Shown: positions 1-9,034, counted from the first letter of the stretch. The stretch: DNA of 64,000 bases from Planctomycetota bacterium (GCA_039819165.1 JBCBSM010000001.1:2418001-2482000), one strand, 5' to 3'. Made by a program: numbers and translations. The notes: generated by a model not told the origin, from the letters alone.

Positions 1-181
1 CTGCATCGGCGTGCTCGTCGAGTTGCTGACGCGCCTCCAGAAGGCCGGCGGCCGCGTCGCACTGGTCAACGCCGCCACCAACGTCGAGTGCCTCTTCAAG
101 CTCACCCGCCTCGACCGCCTCTTCCCCATCTGCCGCGACGTCATGCGCGCCATCGAGGCCGTCGAACGCCACGCCGCCTGA
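1..181 (+). CDS. STAS-domain anti-sigma factor antagonist, C-terminal part
   Basis: The window opens inside this gene; 59 residues remain, ending in TGA at 179-181. The tail GVLVELLTRLQKAGGRVALV, followed by a conserved-looking ECLFKLTRLDRLFPI segment, matches the last strand-helix-strand-helix of the SpoIIAA/STAS fold. In that family a conserved Ser, upstream and not visible here, is phosphorylated by an anti-sigma kinase to control partner switching. The family is usually about 110 residues, so roughly half is present. The partner kinase and sigma factor are not identifiable here. The family call is fairly sure; its target is unknown. Confidence 0.75.
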   Translation, partial: CIGVLVELLTRLQKAGGRVALVNAATNVECLFKLTRLDRLFPICRDVMRAIEAVERHAA

Positions 182-266
182 GGACCTGGGTCGCGCAACG
201 AACGTGGCCGGGCGAGCGCCCGGCCACGAGTACGATCTTCGAATCGTGCGCTCCGGGGGCGAACGC

Positions 267-1418
267 TCAGCGGCTGTCGGTCCAACCGGTGCCACCGGAC
301 TGCGTCGGTTTGCGGCTGCCGTCGCGGCCCGCGTACGTGACCGAGCCCTTTATGGCCCGCACGAGCTTCACGCCCAAGTCGGACTTGATGCAGTCCACGA
401 GCTGCTGCCCGGCAGCCCCGTCGCCGACGTTGCACCCGATGATGCAGATTTCGGTGTTCGAGTCGACCTTGCCCTGGTCCTTCAGCCCATCGATGAAGTC
501 CATGTAGTCGCCCAGCTTGGCGCCGGTCGCCGACTTGCCGATGGCCTTCTCGCCGTCGAATCCGTCGCCGTGGTTGCCGTTGCCGACCGAGATCAGCCCG
601 TCAGCGCCGTGATTGGCAATGATGATCTTCTTGAGCGGCTTCGGATCGACGTCGCAGATCTCCTGGATCGCGTCGGCGACGTCGTCAACCTCAACAATGT
701 TCTGGCCGGCCGATTCGTAGTAGTTCCAGCGCTGCCGCCAGGTCGAGTCCTTGTCTGAGATCACGATGTCGGCCTCGTGGATGTCGAAGGTACGCGTAGT
801 CCCCGTGTCGGCGGCGTCATCGCCCTTCTTGAATTCTTCGATCTCGACGCCCGCCAGCACGGCCTTGATGCCCGGGCCGGTGGCCGTGTCCTCGAAGATG
901 TGGTAAATGCCCGGGAAGTTGATCTCGACGACCCACTCGCCGGTGTCGTTGCAGAAGAAGATCGAGTAGTCGCTGCCGTACTGGTATGGATCGTCGTCGT
1001 CGATCGGCGACTGGATCTGCACGAAGAACGAATCGAGCGCGAACTGGACGGGCAGCTCGGGCAGTTCGATTCGGGGGTACTCATTCAGCGGGATCTCCGG
1101 GAAGTAGCGAGCTTCAAACTCGTCGATCAGCTGGAGGTCCGAGCACAGCGGTGGTTCGCAACCCGCGAGAAAGTCATTCTGGAAGGCCAAGAAATCGAAG
1201 ATGTTGAGCGTGCCGTCGCCGTCCCAATCGGCCAGCGGGTCGCCCAGGTCGAAGAGCGATTGGAACTGCAGGAAGTCGAAGATGGTCAGCACGCCGTCGC
1301 CATCGAGGTCGGCGCGGCAGCCGGTTGGCTGGGCCTGGGCGGTCGTCGCAGCCGCCATGACGGCGCCCGCGATGCCCGCGAGCGCGAGCCGTCCCCACGA
1401 GTTCGTTCTACCCAGCAT
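267..1418 (-). CDS. Secreted dockerin-type protein with a DUF4347/caspase-like His-Cys domain
   Basis: 383 residues. The ATG at 1418 was chosen because AAGGAG lies six bases upstream; an in-frame start 21 codons earlier has no such site. A signal peptide (MLGRTNSWGRLALAG, cleavage near AQA) is followed directly by a paired dockerin-like motif (ADLDGDGVLTIFDFLQFQ, then DGDGTLNIFDFLAFQN) ending in Gly-Cys. This N-terminal placement is unusual, since the other copies here are C-terminal. The C-terminal half contains IIIANHGADGLISVGN (His270) and ICIIGCNVGDGAAGQ (Cys329). Their spacing and context resemble the His-Gly and Gly-Cys-Asn motifs of DUF4347 and caspase-clan folds. Protease activity is inference; the protein may be non-catalytic. 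Confidence 0.7.
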   Translation of the reverse strand: MLGRTNSWGRLALAGIAGAVMAAATTAQAQPTGCRADLDGDGVLTIFDFLQFQSLFDLGDPLADWDGDGTLNIFDFLAFQNDFLAGCEPPLCSDLQLIDEFEARYFPEIPLNEYPRIELPELPVQFALDSFFVQIQSPIDDDDPYQYGSDYSIFFCNDTGEWVVEINFPGIYHIFEDTATGPGIKAVLAGVEIEEFKKGDDAADTGTTRTFDIHEADIVISDKDSTWRQRWNYYESAGQNIVEVDDVADAIQEICDVDPKPLKKIIIANHGADGLISVGNGNHGDGFDGEKAIGKSATGAKLGDYMDFIDGLKDQGKVDSNTEICIIGCNVGDGAAGQQLVDCIKSDLGVKLVRAIKGSVTYAGRDGSRKPTQSGGTGWTDSR

Positions 1419-1553
1419 GACTTGCTCCTTCCGAATGTGAAGCTGGATCCAGCCTGCGGGTGGCCCATGCGGTGCATGCACTCTCCCGGGACCTCTGTTA
1501 GGAGGAGCGGGCTTGGCGGCGCCTACTCACGCCGAATCGAGTCGAAAATAAGG

Positions 1554-1576
1554 AAAAACCCGGCTTCGGCGCCGGG
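1554..1576 (-). terminator. Rho-independent terminator of the carboxypeptidase gene
   Basis: Read on the minus strand, CCCGGC (1576-1571) and GCCGGG (1564-1559) form a six-pair stem with a six-base loop, followed by TTTTT (1558-1554). It lies about 55 bases beyond the stop of the minus-strand carboxypeptidase at 1631 and upstream of the next minus-strand gene, so it separates the two transcripts. Confidence 0.75.
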
Positions 1577-1630
1577 CTTCTCGATGATCATGCGTGGTGG
1601 GTCGCCAGCGCCCCGGCGGGGCGGGCCAGC

Positions 1631-3955
1631 TCAGGACTCGAATAGGTTCTGGAACTCGAGGAAGTCGAACAGCGTGAACGCGCCGTCGCCGTCCAGGTCG
1701 GCCCTCGGGTCGCCGTCCTCCCACAGGTTCTGGAACAGCAGGAAGTCGAACAGCGTCAACTCCCCGTCGAGGTCCAGGTCGGCCGGGTGCGGCGTGCAGC
1801 CCTCGATCTCGATCGAAACGTCGTCGACGCCCGCCTCGACCAGCGAGCCCGTCCGCGTGTCGTACGCGATCACCAGCAGCCGCATCTGGTCGGTCGGAGC
1901 AACGAAGTCGGCGATGCGGTACCGCTTCTGCTCCCATCCGACGGTCGGGCCGCGCAGGCGATCGATCTGCTCGAAGGTCGTGCCGTCGTCGTTGCTCAGG
2001 AACACGAGCAGCTCATCGTTGAGCGGGCCGCCCCCCTTGTCGTTGCTGTACCAGAAGTGCGCGGTCAGGTAGGCCTCGGCGTCCAGCAGCCCGAGGTCGG
2101 GCGCCGCATCGAGCAGCGGGCTGAGCAGCGACGTCGCGCCGTCGTCCACGTCGAAGCTGCCCGCCGACGAGCCCGCCCGCGGATCGGTCATCCACGCGTT
2201 CACGCCGTCGGGCGAGTGGTCGTCCTCGGGCTGCGCAGTCGTCGCCTCGGGATCGCCAAGCGCCCACTGCCCGGTGCTCGCGTCGTCGCCCGGCAGGCCC
2301 GCCGTCCAGCCGCCCACGCTCTCGCACGCATCCTCGAAGGTCGCCACGATCTCCGCGGCTCGCTGCTCGAACGCGCCGTCGGCCGGGAAGCGGTACGAGT
2401 CGCCCCCCACCGTCGAGGCCTCGACGTAGAACTCGCCGCGGGCCTCGCAGTCCATGGCGGGCAGCACGATCGCGAAGTCCTCGTCGCCCAGCGGCGTGAT
2501 GCCGACCTCGACGAAGCTCTCGTCGGCCGACGCACGGAAGAAGCCCACCACCGACGCGGGGTCGAGCGCGTCCACGCCGTCGCGGATCTCAAAGCGCTGC
2601 GGGAACGCCTCGCCGATCGCCACGCGGCGGGGCTGGGGCTCGAGGTGGAACCGAAGCGGCTGGGCCAGCTCTTCGGCCAGCACCAGCACCGCCTGCAGCA
2701 GCTCCTCGCCCGTGGGGATGATCTGGTCGGGGTCGGGATCGAAGCCGCCCTCGCTCGCGCTATCGGGCCGCAGCTCGAAGGTCCAGCCCAGCGCGTCCAG
2801 CTCGCCATAGCCGTAGTCCTTGGCGGTGCCGCCCGCGACGTACAGCGTGCCGGCGCCCTGCCCGACCGTGTATCGCTCCTGGTTGGTCGCGAAGATGGCG
2901 TCGCCCATCGCGTTGCCGACCGCGTCGTAGTACGAGATGTCCGGTGGCGGCTCGAACTTGTAGCTCCACGCGCTCAGGATCAGCTGCCCGTACGTGTGGA
3001 TGTCCAGGTGCGCCACAACGCGATCGCGGAAGCCCTCGACGTAGCTCGTAAAGACCTGGAGTTCCGGCTCGCTGAAGATGTCCGTGCCGCGGTAGGTCTG
3101 GCTGTCGGTGTTGCCGCTCGAACCAGGACCACCCCAGCCGACGTTCCAGTTGCGGTTGAGGTCGACGCCGAACGTGCCGTCGCCGTTGTCCCGGCGGTTC
3201 TTCCGCCAGAACCGTTCGTCGCTCCACGAGAACTCGAAGCCGTCGGGGTTCATCATCGGCGCGATGATGACCTCCAGCTCGTCGAGCAGCCGAGTGATCT
3301 GCGGATCGCTGCCATAGCCCGCCACGAGCTGCTCGAGCACGAAGGTCGTCGCCGCCGGATTGACCCACTCCCGGGCGTGCTGGCATGCGTTGATTAGCAG
3401 CACCGGCTTGTCGGTGCGGCCGTCGCCGTTGAGGTGCAGCACGGGCATGTCCCGTCCCTCGAGCGACTGGCCCATCACGCCCGTGGCCACCAGGTCCGGG
3501 TTCATGCCGGCGATCATCGCCCAGCGGTCGCGGTACTCCGCCAGCGTGCGGTACTCCTCGTACCACGTCACGTCGTCCTGCATGGACCGCGCCGCGATCC
3601 GCGCCCGCTCGGCATCCACCACCCGCTGCAGGTCCTCGGCCAGCACCTCGTGCTCGAGCCCGAGGTCCAGGAAGCGGACGAACTGCTCGGGATCCAGCCG
3701 CATGTCGATCGGCCGCATCTGCCGGATGGTGTGCGTCCAGATGTCTGCTTCGAGGTCCTCGATCGCCGCCATCACCCGCCGGCTCGCCGCGGGTAGCCGG
3801 ACCAGCTTGTGGCCCGAGTACGGGCCGGCCACGTCGGCCTGAGCGTCCGCGGGAGCCGCCGGAACGAGCTGCTGGGCCGATGCCGGTCCCGCCACGGCCA
3901 GCACGCCGACCACGCCCGAGCACGCGGCGAGCAGCCGCCAGGAAGAATGAGCCAT
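1631..3955 (-). CDS. Secreted M14 zinc carboxypeptidase with C-terminal dockerin-like motif
   Basis: 774 residues, starting at the ATG at 3955 with GGAGG five bases upstream. A signal peptide (residues 1-27, ending PASA) precedes an M14 catalytic domain at about 130-420. The zinc ligands are visible as HAREW (His193, Glu196) and HLDIH (His320), and the catalytic Glu394 sits in WTFELRPDS. This resembles the carboxypeptidase A/T branch, which releases C-terminal amino acids from peptides. Then come a linker and a jelly-roll-like domain (FEDACESVGGW to DDVSIEIEGC). The end is a paired dockerin-like motif (ADLDLDGELTLFDFLLFQN and ADLDGDGAFTLFDFLEFQN). It probably digests peptides at or outside the cell surface. 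The catalytic call is firm; the sorting role of the last motif is inferred. Confidence 0.92.
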   Translation of the reverse strand: MAHSSWRLLAACSGVVGVLAVAGPASAQQLVPAAPADAQADVAGPYSGHKLVRLPAASRRVMAAIEDLEADIWTHTIRQMRPIDMRLDPEQFVRFLDLGLEHEVLAEDLQRVVDAERARIAARSMQDDVTWYEEYRTLAEYRDRWAMIAGMNPDLVATGVMGQSLEGRDMPVLHLNGDGRTDKPVLLINACQHAREWVNPAATTFVLEQLVAGYGSDPQITRLLDELEVIIAPMMNPDGFEFSWSDERFWRKNRRDNGDGTFGVDLNRNWNVGWGGPGSSGNTDSQTYRGTDIFSEPELQVFTSYVEGFRDRVVAHLDIHTYGQLILSAWSYKFEPPPDISYYDAVGNAMGDAIFATNQERYTVGQGAGTLYVAGGTAKDYGYGELDALGWTFELRPDSASEGGFDPDPDQIIPTGEELLQAVLVLAEELAQPLRFHLEPQPRRVAIGEAFPQRFEIRDGVDALDPASVVGFFRASADESFVEVGITPLGDEDFAIVLPAMDCEARGEFYVEASTVGGDSYRFPADGAFEQRAAEIVATFEDACESVGGWTAGLPGDDASTGQWALGDPEATTAQPEDDHSPDGVNAWMTDPRAGSSAGSFDVDDGATSLLSPLLDAAPDLGLLDAEAYLTAHFWYSNDKGGGPLNDELLVFLSNDDGTTFEQIDRLRGPTVGWEQKRYRIADFVAPTDQMRLLVIAYDTRTGSLVEAGVDDVSIEIEGCTPHPADLDLDGELTLFDFLLFQNLWEDGDPRADLDGDGAFTLFDFLEFQNLFES

Positions 3956-4123
3956 GGGGACCTCCAACTTGGGTCTCGGTAATGGGATCTCGAATCGGGT
4001 GGTTCGGCGGCGTCGCTACGCACCGGTCGCCGGTGCGACCGCCTCCGTCGCCGGGAACCGGATACGCGGCGGGGGGTCCGCACGTTTCCCCACCCGGCCG
4101 GGCCCGGGTTAGCCTGCACCACG

Positions 4124-5677
4124 GTGAACGCCCCTCCGCCCCCCGCATTACCGGATTCGGGAGACCAGCGGCGGGGCTTCGGACGCCCGGTGGCCCTCGC
4201 GGGCCTCGTCGCCGGCCCGTTGCTGGCCGTGGCGGCTTACCTCGTGGTGCCCGGCGAGTTCGCGCACGCTGGCGAGGCCATCGAGATCGGCCGCGCGGGC
4301 CGGGTCACCGCCGCGGTCGCCGTCCTGATGGCGACCTGGTGGCTCACCGAGGCCCTGCCCCTGAGCGCGACGGCGCTGCTGCCACTCGCGCTGCTGCCCA
4401 TGCTCGGCGGACCGTCCATGCGTGAGGTCGCCGCGCCCTACGCCAGCCCGGTCATCTTCCTCTTCCTGGGCGGCTTCATGCTGGGCCTGGCCATGGAACG
4501 CTGGGGCCTGCACCGACGCATCGCGCTGCGCACGCTGCTGCTCTTCGGCTCCGGACCCCGCGCGATCGTCGCAGGCTTCATGCTCGCCACCGCCGTGCTG
4601 AGCGCCTTCGTGTCCAACACCGCAACCGTCATCATGATGCTGCCCATCGCCACCAGCGTGCTCGGCAGCCTCGCACTCCCCGGCGGCGACGCCGACCGCG
4701 GCCGCTTCGCCACCTGCCTCGTGCTCGCAATCGCCTACGCCGCGTCCATCGGCGGCGTCGCCACGCTCATCGGCACGCCGCCCAACGGCGTGCTCCGCGA
4801 CGTCGTTCTCACCCAGACGGGTGTGCCCATCGACTTCGGCCGCTGGATGCTCTACGCCGCGCCCCTCGTTGCCATCATGCTGCCGCTCACGTACGTCCTC
4901 CTCGTCGGTCCGCTCTTCCGCGTCCGCGGCGGAGTCCGCGAGGCGCCAGAGTCAGGCCGCGCCGCCATCCGCCGGCACCTCGACGAACTCGGCCCGATGG
5001 CGCCCGGCGAGTGGGTGGTGCTAGTCGTCTTCGGGCTGGCGGCCGCGCTGTGGATCTTCAAGAAGCCGCTGCTGGCCCTGCCGCCGCTGGCGGCGCTCGA
5101 TCTGCGGCTCGACGACGCCCAGATCGCCATGCTCGCCGCCGTCGCCCTCTTCGCCATCCCCGTCGATCGACGGGCCCGGACCTTCGCCCTCGACTGGCGG
5201 ACCGCCGCCCGCGCCCCCTTCGGCGTGCTCCTGCTCTTCGGCGGGGGCCTCAGCCTCGCGGCCGCCATCCAGGCCAGCGGACTCGATCGCGTGATTGGCG
5301 GCCAGTTCGCGCTGCTCCAGGGGCTGCCGCCGTGGACGCTCATCCTCGCGGTCTGCCTGCTGGTGACCTTCCTGACCGAACTCACCAGCAACACCGCGAC
5401 GACCACCGCCCTTCTGCCGGTCGTTGCGGCCGCCGCTCCGGTGGTGGGCGTCGACCCCGCGATGCTGATGCTGCCAGCGGCGGTCTCGGCCAGTTGCGCC
5501 TTCATGCTGCCCGTCGCGACCCCGCCCAACGCCGTCGCCTTCGCCAGCGGCCACGTCGCCATGCCCCAGATGGTCCGGGCGGGCCTGGTGCTCAACCTCA
5601 CCATGGCCCCGATCGTCACGACCTGGGTGCTGCTCGGCGCGACGGGCGTCGTGCCAGCGGGCGATGCCGCGCCCTGA
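4124..5677 (+). CDS. DASS (SLC13) family sodium-coupled anion/dicarboxylate transporter
   Basis: 517 residues, mostly hydrophobic, with about eleven membrane segments. The two SNT motifs that define the DASS family are present: VSNTATV near residue 163 and TSNTATT near residue 422, each at the tip of a re-entrant loop that binds sodium and substrate in characterised members. Substrates of the family are di- and tricarboxylates or sulfate; the actual one cannot be told from sequence. The GTG start at 4124 has no Shine-Dalgarno site but has TAGCCT eight bases upstream, fitting a leaderless transcript. It is divergent from the carboxypeptidase gene. The 168-base gap holds a perfect hairpin, CGCACCGG-TCG-CCGGTGCG (4019-4037). 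Confidence 0.88.
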   Translation: MNAPPPPALPDSGDQRRGFGRPVALAGLVAGPLLAVAAYLVVPGEFAHAGEAIEIGRAGRVTAAVAVLMATWWLTEALPLSATALLPLALLPMLGGPSMREVAAPYASPVIFLFLGGFMLGLAMERWGLHRRIALRTLLLFGSGPRAIVAGFMLATAVLSAFVSNTATVIMMLPIATSVLGSLALPGGDADRGRFATCLVLAIAYAASIGGVATLIGTPPNGVLRDVVLTQTGVPIDFGRWMLYAAPLVAIMLPLTYVLLVGPLFRVRGGVREAPESGRAAIRRHLDELGPMAPGEWVVLVVFGLAAALWIFKKPLLALPPLAALDLRLDDAQIAMLAAVALFAIPVDRRARTFALDWRTAARAPFGVLLLFGGGLSLAAAIQASGLDRVIGGQFALLQGLPPWTLILAVCLLVTFLTELTSNTATTTALLPVVAAAAPVVGVDPAMLMLPAAVSASCAFMLPVATPPNAVAFASGHVAMPQMVRAGLVLNLTMAPIVTTWVLLGATGVVPAGDAAP

Positions 5678-5699
5678 TCCTTACGATTGCACTGGGCGG

Positions 5700-6071
5700 C
5701 TATGCAGGCGTCGAGTCGCCGAACTCGAACCGCCACCGGCGGATCGGCTGGCCGATCGCCCGCTGCAGCGCAAGAGCCCCCCCACCGCGGAGCCATCGCG
5801 AGGCCTCGTGCTGGTCGGCCGCATCCCGCACGCGGACCGCCAGCACGCCGCGGACCACGCCCTCCGCCGAGGTCGACGAGGAGATGCCCAGCGGCGCGAG
5901 CTCTGCCCACGCATCGGCCAGGCGATCACCCGTCCGAGCGGTGGCCTGGTACCGGGCGGCCGCCCGCCGCACCTGCCGGCGGATCTCCACGTCGCGACTC
6001 CGGGTCCGCCACTCGCGGAGCTGGGCGATCGAGTCGATGCCGCGGTCGTTGATGGAGGGTAGCCTGGGCAT
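5700..6071 (-). CDS. DciA-like (DUF721) protein, probable replicative helicase loader
   Basis: 123 residues. The N-terminus is helical and charged. The C-terminal part (LADAWAELAPLGISSSTSAE, then GVLAVRVRDAADQHEASRW and IRRWRFEFG) has the length and strand-helix layout of DUF721/DciA proteins. Those proteins help load the replicative helicase in bacteria lacking DnaC or DnaI. It converges on the transporter gene and is divergent from an ABC ATPase across 101 bases. A role in replication would fit parB and holA nearby, but similarity at the motif level is modest, so the call is tentative. Confidence 0.5.
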   Translation of the reverse strand: MPRLPSINDRGIDSIAQLREWRTRSRDVEIRRQVRRAAARYQATARTGDRLADAWAELAPLGISSSTSAEGVVRGVLAVRVRDAADQHEASRWLRGGGALALQRAIGQPIRRWRFEFGDSTPA

Positions 6072-6172
6072 GATCTTGCATTCGGGTATTGTTTGATTCT
6101 CGATACAGAAAATTAGATAAATGTTTGGATCTGTGTTCGGCGTCGTCGCGCAGCATAGGTCTATCCTGCGGC

Positions 6173-7240
6173 GTGCCGACCCGCATCACGCTCTCGGGCC
6201 TCACCAAGACCTACGGCCGTGGATCCAAGGCCACCACCGCCGTCGACGCGGTGGACCTGGCCATCGAACCGGGCGAGCTGTTCTTCTTGCTGGGCCCCTC
6301 GGGCTGCGGCAAGACGACACTGCTCCGCATGATCGCCGGCTTCATCCAGCCCAACGCGGGCACCATCCGGTTCGATGATCGCGATGTGACCGGCCAAGAA
6401 CCAAACAAAAGGAACACGGGCATGGTGTTCCAGAGCTACGCGCTCTGGCCCCACATGACCGTGGCCGACAACGTCGGCTTCGGCTTGAAGACCCGGACCA
6501 TCGGCCGCCAGGAACGGCAGGTCCGGATCGACGAGGCGCTCGCCGATGTCAAGATGTCGCCCTACGCCGCGCGCCGCCCCGGCGAACTCTCGGGCGGCCA
6601 GCAGCAGCGCGTGGCGCTGGCCCGAGCCCTCGTGGTCCGGCCCAGCGTCCTTCTGCTCGACGAGCCCCTCTCGAACCTCGACGCGGGCCTGCGGGCCGAG
6701 CTCCGAGACGAGATCCGACGCATCTGCAAGGACAGCGGCATCACGTCCATCTATGTGACGCACGACCAGAAGGAAGCGCTGAGCATCGGCGACCGGATCG
6801 CGCTGATGTCCGGCGGCCGGATCGTCCAGTCCGGCTCTCCATCGGAGCTGTACCGCCGGCCACGGGATGCCTTTGCCGCTTCGTTCCTGGGCGAAACCAA
6901 CCTTCTCTCCGGCAGATCGATGGCGTCGGTCGCTCCCGAGGAGCCAGTGGAGGTCTCTACGCCGATGGGTGTTCTACGTGGAACGGCCGCCCACGCGCTG
7001 CGTGCCGACGAGACCGTGGGGGTGTCCATCCGCCCCGAGGCGCTCTCGATCGCCACAGACGGGCCCTTTGTGGGCACAGTCCAGTCCACGACCTATCTCG
7101 GCGACACGGCCCAGCATCGCGTTCGCATGGGCGATGGCCTGACGCTCACGGTGTCCCAGTTCGCCCCCGCAGGCGAGATGCCGAGCGGCCAGGTCCGCCT
7201 CAGGACAGACGCCGCCGACGTCGTCGTCTTCCCGGGCTAG
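6173..7240 (+). CDS. ABC importer ATPase of the spermidine/iron/sugar (PotA/FbpC/UgpC) type
   Basis: 355 residues from the GTG at 6173. Visible motifs are Walker A GPSGCGKTT, Q-loop FQSYALWPHM, signature LSGGQQQR, Walker B LLLDEPLSNLDA and H-loop THDQ. A C-terminal TOBE-like domain (about 240-355) is typical of MalK/PotA-class importer ATPases. No permease or binding protein lies nearby, so the substrate is unknown and the subunit probably works with proteins encoded elsewhere. There is no Shine-Dalgarno site; TATCCT ends five bases before the GTG. An AT-rich stretch at 6090-6121, odd for this window, may hold divergent promoters. Its TAG stop shares CTAG with the stop of the converging kinase gene. 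Confidence 0.88.
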   Translation: MPTRITLSGLTKTYGRGSKATTAVDAVDLAIEPGELFFLLGPSGCGKTTLLRMIAGFIQPNAGTIRFDDRDVTGQEPNKRNTGMVFQSYALWPHMTVADNVGFGLKTRTIGRQERQVRIDEALADVKMSPYAARRPGELSGGQQQRVALARALVVRPSVLLLDEPLSNLDAGLRAELRDEIRRICKDSGITSIYVTHDQKEALSIGDRIALMSGGRIVQSGSPSELYRRPRDAFAASFLGETNLLSGRSMASVAPEEPVEVSTPMGVLRGTAAHALRADETVGVSIRPEALSIATDGPFVGTVQSTTYLGDTAQHRVRMGDGLTLTVSQFAPAGEMPSGQVRLRTDAADVVVFPG

Positions 7241-7983
7241 CCGGCAGGTACCTCGATCGAGAACGTGGAACCCCGATCCGGCGTCGATTCGACCGCTAGG
7301 CTGCCCCCCCACAGGTCGCAGAGCTGCCGCGAGATTACCAGCCCGAGGCCGCGCGACCCACGGGGCGGATGGCCGTCCCGGATCGCCCGGACGTCTCTTT
7401 CGTCCAGCCCCTTGCCTCGGTCGGCCACACGGATTGTCCATGTGGCCTTCTGCCAGGCGGTTGCGGGTCGATAGGCCGCATCGAGCCGGACGGTGCCATC
7501 GGCATTCGATGCCCGCACGGCGTTGAGGATCAGGTTGATCAGCACGTGCTCGAGGGCGGGGGCCGGCACGATCGCGATGCCCTCGTCGTGGAATGCGAGC
7601 TCGATTCGCACGCTCGCGGCGCTCGCCGCTTGACGCGTGCACTCGACGGCCGCCCTCATCGCATCGGCCACGTTGCACGTGGAACCGACCCGATCGGCCT
7701 CCTTGGACAGATCCAATAGCAGGCCGCAGATCGAGACGGCTCGCTGGCATCGATCGATGGTCTGCTCGAGGAGATCGTCCCGCAGCTGCGAGTCGTCGTC
7801 TCGATCTCGCAGCACGTCGGCGAGGCCAACGATCGGCGTCAGCAGGTTGTTGACCTCGTGGGCGATGGCGCCGGCCATCGGTTCGATGCTGGCATCGTCA
7901 TCGGGCGTGGGCTGGCGGGAAGATGACACGTTGCTGTATCGACGCCCGGTGGGCGGCTCATAAGGCCGATGACCGCCGTTCAT
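7237..7983 (-). CDS. Soluble sensor-less histidine kinase
   Basis: 248 residues from the ATG at 7983; longer in-frame starts exist up to 8067 but would run into parB. It holds a dimerisation/H-box helix AIAHEVNNLLTPIVGL with the phosphorylatable His, an N-box HVLINLILNAV, a G1 box VADRGKGLDE and a G2 box GSRGLGLVISRQLC. No membrane segment, PAS or GAF domain is visible, so its input must be a partner protein or a cytoplasmic state. There is no response regulator beside it. It is divergent from parB with 34 bases between the starts and ends tail to tail with the ABC ATPase. Kinase identity is firm; role unknown. Confidence 0.85.
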   Translation of the reverse strand: MNGGHRPYEPPTGRRYSNVSSSRQPTPDDDASIEPMAGAIAHEVNNLLTPIVGLADVLRDRDDDSQLRDDLLEQTIDRCQRAVSICGLLLDLSKEADRVGSTCNVADAMRAAVECTRQAASAASVRIELAFHDEGIAIVPAPALEHVLINLILNAVRASNADGTVRLDAAYRPATAWQKATWTIRVADRGKGLDERDVRAIRDGHPPRGSRGLGLVISRQLCDLWGGSLAVESTPDRGSTFSIEVPAG

Positions 7984-8017
7984 GCGCCTTCGCCGCCGCA
8001 AGCCGATACGGTACACC

Positions 8018-8923
8018 ATGCCGAATCCTCGACCGCGCAAGCTTGGCAGGGGCCTCACAAGCCTCATCGATCAAAAGCCAAACGAAATACAAACACAGGA
8101 ACAAGAATTGGATGCGTCACCATCCGAGTTGCGGATGGTCGAGATGCCGATTGATCAGATCGAGCCCAACCCGATGCAGCCCCGCCGCCGCTTCGATGAT
8201 CGCCGGCTTGCCGAACTGGCGGCCTCGATCAAGCAGGCGGGGGTGATGCAGCCGATCGTCGTCCGGCCCCGGCCCTCGGGCGGCTATCAGATCGTGGCGG
8301 GGGAGCGACGCTGGCGGGCGGCTCGGCAGGCGGGCCTGGCGTCGGTGCCCGCGGTGGTCCGCGAGCTGGACGATCGCCGAACGGCGGAGCTGGCGCTCAT
8401 CGAGAACGTGCAGCGGGCCGACCTGAACCCGATCGAGAAGGCGATCGCGTTCCGGACGCTGATTGCCCGCTTCGAGCTGACGCAGGCGCAGGTGGCCGAG
8501 CGGGTCGGGCTCGATCGCTCGAGCGTGACCAACCTGCTGCGGCTGCTCGATCTGCCAGACGACCTGCAGCAGCTGATCGCGGACGGCAGCCTGTCGGCGG
8601 GCCACGGCAAGGTGCTGGTGTCGGTTGCGGACGCCGACGCGCGGCGGGAGCTGGCGGAGCGCTGCATCGCCGAGCAGCTCTCGGTCCGACAGGTCGAGAA
8701 GCTCGCGCGGGACGCCGGAGAGACGAAGCGCAAGCCCGAGCGAGCCGACTCCAATCACAACGCGAACATCGCGAGGCTCGAAGAGGTGTTAGGCGAACAA
8801 CTCAAGACCAAGGTCCGCATCGATGCGCGGGGCGATGGGACCTCCGGCCGGCTCGTGCTGGAGTTCTACAGCCTCGAGCACTTCGACGGCCTGCTGCAGC
8901 GGCTGGGCTGTTCGTCGAGCTAG
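8018..8923 (+). CDS. parB: Chromosome partitioning protein ParB
   Basis: 301 residues from the ATG at 8018. The first residues, LGRGLTSLI, are the short N-terminal box that contacts ParA in chromosomal ParBs. The central domain has the CTPase/clamp motifs GERRWRAA and ENVQR, followed by a helix-turn-helix (LTQAQVAERVGLDRSSVTNL) that reads parS in the family, and a short C-terminal dimer domain. No parA is adjacent, although the usual bacterial order is parA-parB, and I did not see a consensus parS site. There is no Shine-Dalgarno site; TACGGT ends five bases before the start, fitting leaderless expression. Confidence 0.93.
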   Translation: MPNPRPRKLGRGLTSLIDQKPNEIQTQEQELDASPSELRMVEMPIDQIEPNPMQPRRRFDDRRLAELAASIKQAGVMQPIVVRPRPSGGYQIVAGERRWRAARQAGLASVPAVVRELDDRRTAELALIENVQRADLNPIEKAIAFRTLIARFELTQAQVAERVGLDRSSVTNLLRLLDLPDDLQQLIADGSLSAGHGKVLVSVADADARRELAERCIAEQLSVRQVEKLARDAGETKRKPERADSNHNANIARLEEVLGEQLKTKVRIDARGDGTSGRLVLEFYSLEHFDGLLQRLGCSSS

Positions 8924-8934
8924 CGCGCGTCGTG

Positions 8935-8963
8935 TTTACTTGAGCAATCGCGCAAGGTAACAT
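8935..8963 (+). promoter_or_regulatory. Candidate sigma70-type promoter for the histone-like gene
   Basis: TTTACT (8935-8940) and TAACAT (8958-8963) are separated by 17 bases, four of six matches each to TTGACA and TATAAT. They sit about 70 bases before the ATG at 9035. Score is moderate and the match could be chance. Confidence 0.35.
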
Positions 8964-9034
8964 CTCTACCTTTCACTTCGCTGGTCGCATCGTTGTACCA
9001 AGCGACATTTCTCTGATTCTCTGGAGTTCAAAAC

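Noticed and set aside
8018-9034. parS sites near parB
   Set aside because: I did not find the 16-base consensus palindrome of the TGTTTCACGTGAAACA type around parB.
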